Shown here: positions 9,825 to 16,019 of the stretch, piece by piece
Numbering within the stretch: position 1 is the stretch's first letter
How the letters are laid out: each line of letters starts with the position of its first letter
Origin: an archaeon
Lineage (GTDB): Archaea; Altiarchaeota; Altiarchaeia; JAFGQM01
Length of the DNA: 16,019 bases
Assembly (NCBI GenBank): GCA_029932835.1
Contig: JAOZPI010000013.1
Location: 1-16,019, forward strand
Reading direction: 5' to 3'
The notes under the pieces: model-generated
The model's database searches: none
Told to the model about the DNA's origin: nothing
Seen by the model: only the letters and a program-made list of their open reading frames with translations
Translations under genes and position numbers: made by a program

Positions 9825-11390
9825 ATGAGGTGGATAAAGAGGGGAAAAGGGAAAAAAACAAATAAGGAAAGAGAAGCAAAGAGGGGGGGAGGGGGAAAGA
9901 AAGAGACAGATCTACAAAAGAAACCCGCCTCTCCTATGGTGGCCCCGATGAAGTCCACATCCCCAATAGACACCAAAACGTCCGCAAGAGCGGAATTAAT
10001 AAAGAAGATTATGGAAGAGCAGGAAGAGATTGAAAAGAAGGAGGAGAAGAGGCGACATATTAGAAACCCAATCAAATGGGCAGGACAGAAGATAGAAAGG
10101 GGGATTTCCAAATTTTCGCACGCCGTGCTTGTGGCATTTGCTACTGTTCTTTCCATTCCAATCACCTTGGCGAGACTGAGCGCACAGGTGGTGGGATCTA
10201 TATTTTCCGGAATATCGCACCGTATGGGAAGATTCTCTCCGCTTGGGTGGAAAAAGAGGATAAACCAACTCGTTGTGTACAGTGGAGTAAATAAAACACA
10301 GGAGGAGATTACGGGAATTACGGTTATGGGGGGGTTCTCAGTTGGGATTCTCGTTCTTCTGGGGGGGGTATTCCTGGCGGGAGTGGATCTATTATTTGCA
10401 GTGGTATTGTCTCTATTGTCGTTTGCTTGTGTGTGGATCGGCGTTTATTTTGTCCTAAATCTGATGGCAGATAAACGAACAGAGGAGGTCGAAGGAACGC
10501 TCCCAGACGTGCTACAGATAATAAGTTCCAATATAGCTGCTGGGATGACCCCCTACAACGCCTTGTGGGTTTCAGCAAGAAAGGAATTCGGAGCTCTTGC
10601 AGAGGAGATAAAAATAGCACAAAAGGAAACTCTTGGAGGGAAACCCTTTTCAGAGGCTCTAACAGATATGGGGAAGAGGGTAAGATCCCATGTCCTCCAG
10701 AGGAGTGTCAGGCTACTGATTCAGGGTATGAACGCTGGGGGGGAGTTACCACATATATTGCAGGGTATAGGAGATGACCTAAGGCAGATGAGACTGCTTC
10801 AAAAGGAGATGGCTGCTAATACCATGTCTTATATGCTTTTTATTCTGTTTGGAATGTTATTGGGGGCACCGCTCCTGTTCTCTGTATCCATAGAATTTGT
10901 GGACATTATAAACAAGTTCCAACCTGAAGACATAGGGAGCAGTGCAGCCACACAACAGGCAACAATCCCAGGATTGGGAGGCATACACGGAGGTGGAATG
11001 ATGTCTCTTGGTACGAGTAGCTGTCCAAGGGACTTTGACGATGATGGAATTCCTGACAAATGGGAGAAACAACACGGCCTGAATCCAAAGAATAAGAGCG
11101 ATGCTATGTCTATAGACCCTGAAAGCGGAAAAGTCTACATAGAGGAATACAGGGAAAGCGCACCACCGCTCCCCCCCTCGTGTATTACTCCGTCATATCT
11201 CTCTATCTTTGCGATGATTGCCTTGGGCAGCGTGTCTTTCTTTGGTTCTATCCTCATAGGGCTTATAAGGAGTGGCAAGCAGATAGCGGGATTGAAACTC
11301 GCACCGCTTCTGGTCCCGGGAACCTGGGCTATGTTCTGGCTAATGAGTTCGGGCATGAAGATGTTCTTTGGATCCCTGTTTGGGGGATAA
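9825..11390 (+). CDS. Type II/IV secretion platform protein (T2SSF) with basic N-terminal tail and extracellular calcium-loop insert
   Basis: This 521-residue protein is the second platform subunit. Residues 1-90 are a low-complexity, strongly basic cytoplasmic tail with a glycine run (21-24). A hydrophobic stretch lies at about 97-130, with membrane segments at about 164-185, 187-212, 334-357, 456-481 and possibly 491-510. The T2SSF domain spans about 223-335 (L-P-D-V-L-Q-I-I-S-S-N-I-A-A-G-M-T-P, later G-M-N-A-G-G-E-L). The loop between the third and fourth segments, predicted outside, is about 100 residues long and holds D403-x-D405-x-D407-G-x-x-D411-x-x-E414, followed by G-L-N-P. This is a TSP3/EF-hand-like calcium motif common in surface proteins. 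C400 and C453 flank the loop and could pair. A calcium loop is not a usual part of FlaJ/TadC. It follows its partner by 2 bp and ends 6 bp from the converging purC gene. Confidence 0.88.
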   Translation: MRWIKRGKGKKTNKEREAKRGGGGKKETDLQKKPASPMVAPMKSTSPIDTKTSARAELIKKIMEEQEEIEKKEEKRRHIRNPIKWAGQKIERGISKFSHAVLVAFATVLSIPITLARLSAQVVGSIFSGISHRMGRFSPLGWKKRINQLVVYSGVNKTQEEITGITVMGGFSVGILVLLGGVFLAGVDLLFAVVLSLLSFACVWIGVYFVLNLMADKRTEEVEGTLPDVLQIISSNIAAGMTPYNALWVSARKEFGALAEEIKIAQKETLGGKPFSEALTDMGKRVRSHVLQRSVRLLIQGMNAGGELPHILQGIGDDLRQMRLLQKEMAANTMSYMLFILFGMLLGAPLLFSVSIEFVDIINKFQPEDIGSSAATQQATIPGLGGIHGGGMMSLGTSSCPRDFDDDGIPDKWEKQHGLNPKNKSDAMSIDPESGKVYIEEYRESAPPLPPSCITPSYLSIFAMIALGSVSFFGSILIGLIRSGKQIAGLKLAPLLVPGTWAMFWLMSSGMKMFFGSLFGG

Positions 11391-11396
11391 AGAGAA

Positions 11397-12329
11397 TCAG
11401 AACCTCTCTCCAGTTATGCGCTCAAAGAGATCTACGTAAAGCTGACGCGTCTTTTCTACCATTTCTTCTGAGAGAGGGGGTATGCCGACCTGGGGGGCAC
11501 CGTCTCTCCTTAACTGGTCCAAAAAATCCTTATAGGAAAAACTCCTGCTACAGACAGGGCAGGTATAGAGGACCTCCTCCTCATACCACTTCCTCACAAA
11601 TTCCTTTGAGATTTCAACGATATTGCCCTTGTTGTATTCCTCTGCATCCCACCACCTGTCCTCATCGGCAGTTCCAAATGTGTCAATGAGCATGATGTTA
11701 CGATCTTCGTCCATAGCGAACTCCTTTTTTCCGTCAACGTGTATAAGGCCTCTTTTTCCAACCTCTTTTTGTATCAGCTCATCTACTTCTATGCATATAT
11801 TTCTTATCTTTTCCAACTCGTCTTCGGTAATGCTTGCTATCCTCATGGCCTCCTCACGCGTGAGCTTCCGGTCTACATGCTCAAGCTTTGTTGTCTGCTC
11901 AAAATATGGCTCATCCAGGGGCTCTCCATACTCCGGCATGTGATCCAATCCAACGTCCTCAGGTTTCTTCGCCCCAGTCTTCAAGGCCTTGTAAAAGGAT
12001 CCGGCACAGTACCATCTGGTTATAACCTCAAGTGGTATCTGGTAATTAGTTGTCTCTGGGGTTATTTTTGAGTAGTCATGGATCACCCTCACTCTCTTTA
12101 CAATCATCTGGTCTGGCTCTGGCAGATCAATGAAGTGGGTCTTAATGCCCAGCTTTTTTAATTTTTTAAACCAGAATGCGCTCTCTCTGGCAAGGGACTC
12201 TCCCTTTCGTGGTATAAAGGAGGGGATTATTTGATCAAAAACCGAGATTCTATCGGAAAATTTGAACAATAAACGATTTTCATCCAATTGGTAAACGTCC
12301 TTTACCTTCCCCCTATTTATTAACCTCAT
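11397..12329 (-). CDS. purC: Phosphoribosylaminoimidazole-succinocarboxamide (SAICAR) synthase
   Basis: This is the enzyme of de novo purine synthesis that joins aspartate to CAIR using ATP. I start it at the ATG at 12329 (310 residues). The frame is open to an ATG at 12353, but the extra eight residues precede the conserved R-G-K-V-K-D-V-Y start (6-13). Further family marks are F-S-D-R-I-S-V-F-D (24-32), R-W-Y-C-A-G-S-F-Y-K (105-114), H-V-D-G-K-K-E-F (197-204) and the signature L-I-D-T-F-G-T-A-D-x-D-R-W-W (214-227). The C-terminus has P-P-L-S then T-R-x-x-Y and I-T-G-E-R-F. The length and motifs match the longer yeast/haloarchaeal type. A segment at about 255-280 with C257-P-V-C260 looks like an insertion relative to what I remember of the family. 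The gene is divergent from the HAD-like gene and convergent with the platform gene, so it is a separate housekeeping unit. Confidence 0.95.
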   Translation of the reverse strand: MRLINRGKVKDVYQLDENRLLFKFSDRISVFDQIIPSFIPRKGESLARESAFWFKKLKKLGIKTHFIDLPEPDQMIVKRVRVIHDYSKITPETTNYQIPLEVITRWYCAGSFYKALKTGAKKPEDVGLDHMPEYGEPLDEPYFEQTTKLEHVDRKLTREEAMRIASITEDELEKIRNICIEVDELIQKEVGKRGLIHVDGKKEFAMDEDRNIMLIDTFGTADEDRWWDAEEYNKGNIVEISKEFVRKWYEEEVLYTCPVCSRSFSYKDFLDQLRRDGAPQVGIPPLSEEMVEKTRQLYVDLFERITGERF

Positions 12330-12330
12330 T

Positions 12331-12379
12331 TTGTAATTTTTAGTAGACACCACATAGGTTTATGGAGAGATAATAAAAA
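12331..12379. promoter_or_regulatory. Divergent promoter region between purC and the HAD-like gene
   Basis: About 50 bp separate the two start codons, so both promoters must overlap. For the + gene, an A/T-rich element (ttgtaattttta, 12331-12342) and an SD-like GGAGAGA (12364-12370) nine bases before the ATG at 12380 suggest a short leader. For purC, A/T-rich stretches on the - strand near 12356-12365 or 12371-12379 are TATA candidates. I cannot choose between them. Confidence 0.4.
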
Positions 12380-13483
12380 ATGGCAGAGAAGATCCTCCTC
12401 TCAAAGTACTTTGACCTGAAAAACATTATAGCAAAGGAGGATATAGTAGAACTAAAACCGTCTCCGAGAGGGTTAGAAAAGTTGAAGGAGAGGCTGGAGG
12501 TGGGGGATTGGGAGATGGTATATATAGGGGATAGCCATGATGACTTTCTCTCTGCAAAGGGAGCCAATGTCTTCTTTTGTATGATAGCACAGGGGCTTGT
12601 GGGGGACCTGAAAACCCTAAGAGAGATGAAAGAGGATGAATTTGGGGGTGGATTTATAAGGCTGGGGAAAAAGAGATTCCCCAAGTTTATAGTTGCGTTC
12701 AATTACGGAGAGGCAAAATGGTGGTTTGAAACATTCCAGGCCTTTGAGAGGAGGGTAAAGGCTGTTTGCTTTGATCTAGGAGATACCCTGATTGTAGGGG
12801 GGAGGGAAGAAGCCTACAAACTCGCAGACAAGAACTGGCCCACGTGGGAAGTGGATCGGCTGCTCACAGAGAGGAACGCAAGCGATAAGCTAAGATCGCT
12901 GATTATGGAACTGCGACTCGGAAATCGGTGGAGGAAGCTGGGGGAACTCCCTGGAATGAACTCATCAGAGGCACGAGTCTCCGCATTTTTCCTATTAAAC
13001 AGCCTTGGGCTCAATGAAAAGGACCTGGCCTTCGTGCTCTACTCCGCTCCTACAAGGGGGATAGTTGGCTATGTGGAGGAATTGGGGAGATTTTGCTCAG
13101 TCCCTATAAACACAAAGGCTGTGAGCCCGGATACCCAGATAAAAGACCTAGCCGGAAAGCTTCCGTCCAAGCAGTTCTCTCTTTTTTTGGCCTCTGGGCT
13201 ATATGAGGTCGTTAAAAGTAAAAGGGAGGTGAAACTGGAGGAGATAGGAATCACACTTCTTGCCTCCTTTGTCTGGATATCCGAGTATCGAAAGCATGAG
13301 CTTGCAGCTTATCGAGAACATAGTTATGTCCCCAGAGGGCTGAAGGAGTTCTTGGAATTTCTAAGGGGGAGGGGAAAGAAACTCGCCATATACAGCTCCA
13401 AAAGTAGGAAGGTGATTGAGACAGCCCTTGCTTATGAAAAAGAGGTGGTTCCCTCTATAGGGGGGCCTCAGTCTCCTGGGTGA
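12380..13483 (+). CDS. HAD-superfamily-like protein with circularly permuted motif order
   Basis: This 367-residue protein contains all four haloacid dehalogenase motifs in the order III, IV, I, II. Residues 5-70 look like the second half of a HAD phosphatase: L-L-S-K-Y-F-D-L, K26-P-S-P (motif III lysine) and Y-I-G50-D51-S-H-D-D55 (motif IV). After a linker of about 55 residues comes V-C-F-D132-L-G-D135-T (motif I nucleophile and acid). A long, mostly helical cap-like region (about 140-318) follows, and then L-A-I-Y-S339-S340-K-S (motif II), close to the C-terminus. No HAD half continues past the stop at 13483 in any frame I read. The ends meet where a normal HAD would be continuous, between the helix after motif II and the lysine motif. 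A genuine circular permutation, or a fusion of two broken tandem copies, would explain this. Substrate unknown. Confidence 0.75.
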   Translation: MAEKILLSKYFDLKNIIAKEDIVELKPSPRGLEKLKERLEVGDWEMVYIGDSHDDFLSAKGANVFFCMIAQGLVGDLKTLREMKEDEFGGGFIRLGKKRFPKFIVAFNYGEAKWWFETFQAFERRVKAVCFDLGDTLIVGGREEAYKLADKNWPTWEVDRLLTERNASDKLRSLIMELRLGNRWRKLGELPGMNSSEARVSAFFLLNSLGLNEKDLAFVLYSAPTRGIVGYVEELGRFCSVPINTKAVSPDTQIKDLAGKLPSKQFSLFLASGLYEVVKSKREVKLEEIGITLLASFVWISEYRKHELAAYREHSYVPRGLKEFLEFLRGRGKKLAIYSSKSRKVIETALAYEKEVVPSIGGPQSPG

Positions 13484-13501
13484 TTTATATGCAGGTAGGC
13501 A

Positions 13502-13510
13502 TAATTTAAA
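13502..13510 (+). promoter_or_regulatory. TATA box of the secreted-protein gene
   Basis: TAATTTAAA at 13502-13510 predicts transcription start around 13530. That leaves a leader of about 14 nt before the ATG at 13544, enough to include the Shine-Dalgarno sequence at 13530-13536. Confidence 0.6.
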
Positions 13511-13512
13511 TG

Positions 13513-13524
13513 CTATCCGGATAG
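13513..13524. promoter_or_regulatory. 12-bp perfect palindrome between TATA box and start, candidate operator
   Basis: CTATCCGGATAG reads identically on both strands and lies 2 bp after the TATA element, just upstream of the expected transcription start. A dimeric regulator bound here would block the initiation complex. No second copy was noticed at the other promoters of the window. Confidence 0.4.
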
Positions 13525-13529
13525 AAAAT

Positions 13530-13536
13530 GGGGTGA
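13530..13536 (+). promoter_or_regulatory. Shine-Dalgarno site
   Basis: GGGGTGA matches the archaeal anti-Shine-Dalgarno and lies 7 nt before the ATG at 13544. It supports that start over the ATG at 13528, which is followed one codon later by TGA. Confidence 0.7.
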
Positions 13537-13543
13537 AACTAGA

Positions 13544-14812
13544 ATGAGAATGCCGTTTGTGTTTGCTGGATGTGTTGTATTCCTTTTTTTCGCAGTCTGT
13601 ACCTCCGCAGGTGCTAATATCAGCATCGTGATGGATGAATCTGGAGATGGAAACATCGTGATAAGCGACGGGGGTAGCACGATGATGGAAAATGCTGTAT
13701 TTAAGATAGATGCTGAGCATCCTGAAGCCATAACAATCAGTGGGGAGATTTCGGACATTGCGATGCAGTACGAAGCAGATTATTTTGGGATTATTGACAT
13801 AAACGGCAGCTCTATAAAGGTAGAGGGAAGGTCCTATGGAGATGAGATGGAGGAGCTCTTGTCTATGACCGGACCTATGAGAGTAGAGGCGAATCTGAGT
13901 GTTAGAGGTGAGACAGGACATCTCAATGTATCGGCTGATTTGGATAAGAAGCTGGTAGAAGGGCTATTCTATCTCAACGTCTCTTCTATAATGGGGGATA
14001 TAGAGGAGTTCAAGTCAGAGATTGAGGGTATTCTAAATGAAGCAGTGGGGACAAGTGGGGGGGAGACCTTAATACACATAGACGATTTAAGCATAGAGGA
14101 GAATGAGACCCTGCACATAAGGCTCGTAGTATCTATTGAAAACGGGAATGCCCTTGTGTCTGGTATTATGTCAGTTGTTGATGAAATGGGTTCCCCATGG
14201 TTGTCTGATAGTTTCATTGAATGCCTCGGAGCTGCGGGCCTGCCAGAGGGGGAAATGGCAAGCGGGCTGGATATAAACGTCTGGCTCAACAGCTCCAGAT
14301 CATCTATAGGGTTTCTGGCTCAGGGATATGTGAAGGGGGCTACAAGCCTACTACCCTACATAAAAAGTCTTTATATGGGTATGCAGAAGAACGGAAAGAC
14401 TGCAACGTTCACAGGCGTTATCATGTTGAACAAACCAAAAGAGATCCTCACGTGTGCTTTAAGGGAGATAATACCAGGAGAATATGAAGTGGAGGAGTTA
14501 AGCTTTTCTGTGAATTCCGAGGGGCACGAGGGCGTTTTGAGGGCAAGGATGAACGGACTGGCAAGGAAGAGGGAAGACTCCTTTGTTTTGGAATTCCCAC
14601 CAACAAACAAAACAATAAGAGTGGAGATCCCAGAGGATATGGAGATACTCTCAATAAGCGGGGGGGAGAAAAAGGGCCCCCATGTGGCTGTTTCTTTGGC
14701 AGGTAAGGAGTTTCAACTGGTGTACGGAAGGGCGACAGGAATTGACACCACTGTGTTTCTCCTCATCAGCGGTATCATCATCATTGCGTTGATTCTGTGG
14801 AAGAAAAGATAA
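13544..14812 (+). CDS. Secreted protein of unknown function, C-terminally membrane-anchored
   Basis: This 422-residue protein is not recognised. It has a Sec-type signal peptide (about 1-23, hydrophobic V-F-A-G-C-V-V-F-L-F-F-A, with possible cleavage after S-A-G-A). It ends in one membrane helix (about 402-418) followed by W-K-K-R, so the body faces outside and the short basic tail faces the cytoplasm. The ectodomain alternates beta-like stretches (I-S-I-V-M-D, G-N-I-V-I-S-D-G-G-S, later V-E-I-P-E-D-M) with a helical middle, and has eight N-x-S/T sequons but few cysteines, unlike the surface proteins encoded at 51-4075. The start is set by the SD at 13530-13536. The gene has its own TATA box and a palindrome, and a T-rich tract follows, so it is probably a monocistronic, regulated gene. 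Any link to the pilus-like machine is not shown. Confidence 0.75.
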   Translation: MRMPFVFAGCVVFLFFAVCTSAGANISIVMDESGDGNIVISDGGSTMMENAVFKIDAEHPEAITISGEISDIAMQYEADYFGIIDINGSSIKVEGRSYGDEMEELLSMTGPMRVEANLSVRGETGHLNVSADLDKKLVEGLFYLNVSSIMGDIEEFKSEIEGILNEAVGTSGGETLIHIDDLSIEENETLHIRLVVSIENGNALVSGIMSVVDEMGSPWLSDSFIECLGAAGLPEGEMASGLDINVWLNSSRSSIGFLAQGYVKGATSLLPYIKSLYMGMQKNGKTATFTGVIMLNKPKEILTCALREIIPGEYEVEELSFSVNSEGHEGVLRARMNGLARKREDSFVLEFPPTNKTIRVEIPEDMEILSISGGEKKGPHVAVSLAGKEFQLVYGRATGIDTTVFLLISGIIIIALILWKKR

Positions 14813-14820
14813 AGCAGCGA

Positions 14821-14840
14821 CTTTTTGTTTTTCTCTTTTC
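14821..14840 (+). terminator. Oligo-T terminator after the secreted-protein gene
   Basis: A tract of 20 bases, 16 of them T (ctttttgtttttctcttttc), begins 9 bp after the stop codon. Runs of T on the coding strand are the known intrinsic signal for archaeal RNA polymerase, and no hairpin is needed. Confidence 0.6.
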
Positions 14841-14858
14841 TAATATGGTGCTTATATA
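14841..14858 (+). promoter_or_regulatory. A/T-rich promoter element(s) of the LeuA-family gene
   Basis: Two TATA-like elements, TAATATGG (14841-14848) and TTATATA (14852-14858), precede the ATG at 14873. Only the first has spacing (about 28 nt) that puts the start of transcription at or just before the ATG. A weak purine stretch (aagggaaga, 14862-14870) could act as ribosome-binding site if the leader is longer. Confidence 0.4.
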
Positions 14859-14872
14859 GCTAAGGGAAGATT

Positions 14873-16019
14873 ATGAAAAAGATAAAAATCTTTGATACAA
14901 CACTGAGAGATGGGGAGCAGACTCCTGGGGTTTCGTTCAACGCAGATGATAAGATAGCCATAGCAAGAGCACTTGATGAGCTCGGTGTCAGCTTTATAGA
15001 GGCAGGATTCCCCAGAGCCTCCCAAGGAGACTTTGAGGGTGTGAAAAAGGTCACAGAGCTGGGACTTAGGGCTGCAATTTGCGGTCTGGCAAGATGTGAG
15101 AGAGAGGACATTGACGCGTGTATGAAAGCGAACGTGGACTGGGTGCATATATTTATTGGAACCAGCCCCCTCCATCGCAAATACAAGTTGCGGATGTCAA
15201 AGGAGGAGATAATCAAAAAAGCTGAGGAGTCTATAGGATACTGCAGGGATCATGGGTTTAGGGTCCACTTCTCTCCAGAGGATGCATGCAGGACCGAATA
15301 TGGCTACCTAGAGAAGGTCTGCAAAGTTGCAGAAGAAGCAGGAGCTGAGATAATAAATATACCTGACACTGTGGGGGTTATGACTCCAGAGAAGATCTAT
15401 AAACTTTTTTCGCAACTTAGGGGGACAGTCCGGGTCCCACTCGCAGTCCACTGCCACAATGACTTTGGGCTGGCGGTTGCCAATACCATCTCTGCTGTGA
15501 AGGCAGGAGCCACAATACCCCATACGACTATCAACGGCCTTGGGGAGCGCGCGGGAAACGCTGATATGGAACAGGTAGTCCTGGCTCTTCGGTATTTGGA
15601 GGGAGTGGGAAGTGATATAAATCTCAAGAGGATATACCAGACCTCAAAACTCGTAGAGAGGCTCAGCGGTATTAGGGTAATGCCGAACTTTCCGATTGTT
15701 GGGGATAACGCATTTGCCCACGAATCTGGGATACACGTACACGGTGTTTTGAAGAAAGCAGCAACATATGAGCCAATAAAACCAGAGGTTGTGGGATCAA
15801 AAAGAAGACTGGTAATTGGAAAGCATGTAGGGGTGCACGGAATAGAAGCAAAGTTAAAAGAGAGAGGGATCAAGGCAACAAAAGAGCAGATTAACGAGAT
15901 AACAAAGAGGGTGAAAGAGCTCGCAGATAAGAGCAAGAGGGTAACAGAAGAGGATTTGATGGCCCTAGCTCAGGACGTCATAGGGAAGCTGCCGAAAAAC
16001 AAGAGAATCGTAGAGCTGT
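14873..16019 (+). CDS. leuA: LeuA/AksA-family acyl transferase, probably 2-isopropylmalate synthase (3'-truncated)
   Basis: The frame is open to the window end (382 codons visible). Claisen-condensing aldolase-type enzymes of this family join acetyl-CoA to a 2-oxo acid. The diagnostic F-D-T-T-L-R-D-G-E-Q-T-P-G-V (7-20) lies at the N-terminus, followed by E-A-G-F-P, T-S-P-L-H-x-K-Y-K, D-T-V-G-V-M-T-P, the metal-binding H-C-H-N-D-F-G, the N-G-x-G-E-R-A-G-N-A loop, and F-A-H-E-S-G-I-H-V. Archaeal LeuA, citramalate synthase (CimA) and homocitrate synthase (AksA) are hard to tell apart. Wording such as V-G-D-N-A-F-A-H and E-P-I-K-P-E, and a frame that continues past G-K-L-P-K-N towards a regulatory domain, favour LeuA or CimA over the shorter AksA. 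It is on its own promoter, after a T-rich terminator, and is unrelated to the pilus genes. Confidence 0.88.
   Translation, partial: MKKIKIFDTTLRDGEQTPGVSFNADDKIAIARALDELGVSFIEAGFPRASQGDFEGVKKVTELGLRAAICGLARCEREDIDACMKANVDWVHIFIGTSPLHRKYKLRMSKEEIIKKAEESIGYCRDHGFRVHFSPEDACRTEYGYLEKVCKVAEEAGAEIINIPDTVGVMTPEKIYKLFSQLRGTVRVPLAVHCHNDFGLAVANTISAVKAGATIPHTTINGLGERAGNADMEQVVLALRYLEGVGSDINLKRIYQTSKLVERLSGIRVMPNFPIVGDNAFAHESGIHVHGVLKKAATYEPIKPEVVGSKRRLVIGKHVGVHGIEAKLKERGIKATKEQINEITKRVKELADKSKRVTEEDLMALAQDVIGKLPKNKRIVEL

Noticed and set aside
4210..11390. A standard archaellum (fla/arl) operon
   Set aside because: There are no archaellins, FlaF/FlaG or recognisable FlaC/D/E. There are two platform proteins and three KaiC-fold proteins instead of one of each.
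13430..13500. Frameshift at the G6 run near 13460 truncating the HAD-like protein
   Set aside because: Reading the other frames past this point gives no motif III/IV sequence, and a promoter for the next gene begins at about 13502. The missing half is at the N-terminus instead.
13361..13921. Minus-strand ORF of 186 codons spanning the HAD-like and secreted-protein genes
   Set aside because: It crosses a well-supported promoter, Shine-Dalgarno and two plus-strand genes, and has no recognisable domain.
15397..15936. Minus-strand ORF of 179 codons opposite the LeuA-family gene
   Set aside because: The plus strand carries every LeuA-family motif in one open frame; the antisense frame is a by-product of its composition.

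Overview
The window is archaeal chromosomal DNA. Support for this comes from TATA-box promoters that sit about 25 nt upstream of start codons, a KaiC/RadA-type ATPase set next to an archaellum-type secretion ATPase, FlaJ/TadC-like platform proteins, N-glycosylation-rich surface proteins, and heavy use of AGG/AGA (Arg) and ATA (Ile) codons on purine-rich coding strands. The presence of purC and a LeuA-family gene points to an archaeon with its own purine and branched-chain (or related) biosynthesis. I cannot fix the lineage. Altiarchaeota, Diapherotrites or another under-sampled archaeal lineage would all fit. The first 50 bases are a pure C homopolymer, which looks like a contig-end sequencing artefact.

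Layout. (1) 51-4075, + strand: two large, cysteine-rich, sequon-rich surface proteins. The first is a 5'-truncated von Willebrand A (MIDAS) protein. The second is a pilin-like, N-terminally anchored protein ending in Ig-like and fibronectin-III-like domains. (2) 4210-8888, + strand: a tight six-gene operon behind a strong TATA box that appears to give a leaderless mRNA. It encodes a KaiC-like ATPase, a KaiC-fold protein without a P-loop, a three-pass membrane protein, a second canonical KaiC-like ATPase, a winged-helix plus coiled-coil protein, and a FlaI/PilB/TadA-type assembly ATPase. (3) 8947-11390, + strand: two FlaJ/TadC-type membrane platform proteins behind their own TATA box. The second carries a canonical calcium-binding DxDxDGxxD loop in a predicted extracellular loop. 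(4) 11397-12329, - strand: purC, converging on the platform gene. (5) 12380-13483, + strand: a HAD-like protein whose motifs run III-IV-I-II, as in a circular permutation. (6) 13544-14812, + strand: a secreted protein of unknown function anchored by a C-terminal membrane segment. A 12-bp perfect palindrome follows its TATA box. (7) 14873-end, + strand: a LeuA/AksA-family acyl transferase gene that runs off the window.

Working model (inference): genes 51-11390 encode one type IV-pilus-like surface machine. The assembly ATPase and two platform proteins form the motor. The KaiC-like trio, with the winged-helix/coiled-coil protein and the small membrane protein, would be the cytoplasmic switch or adaptor module, in the position FlaH and FlaC/D/E hold in archaella. 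The vWA and FN3 proteins would be the exported adhesive parts. No archaellin, FlaF/FlaG or prepilin peptidase gene is visible, so this is not a standard archaellum operon. The genes after 11391 are mostly housekeeping, plus two unusual unknowns.
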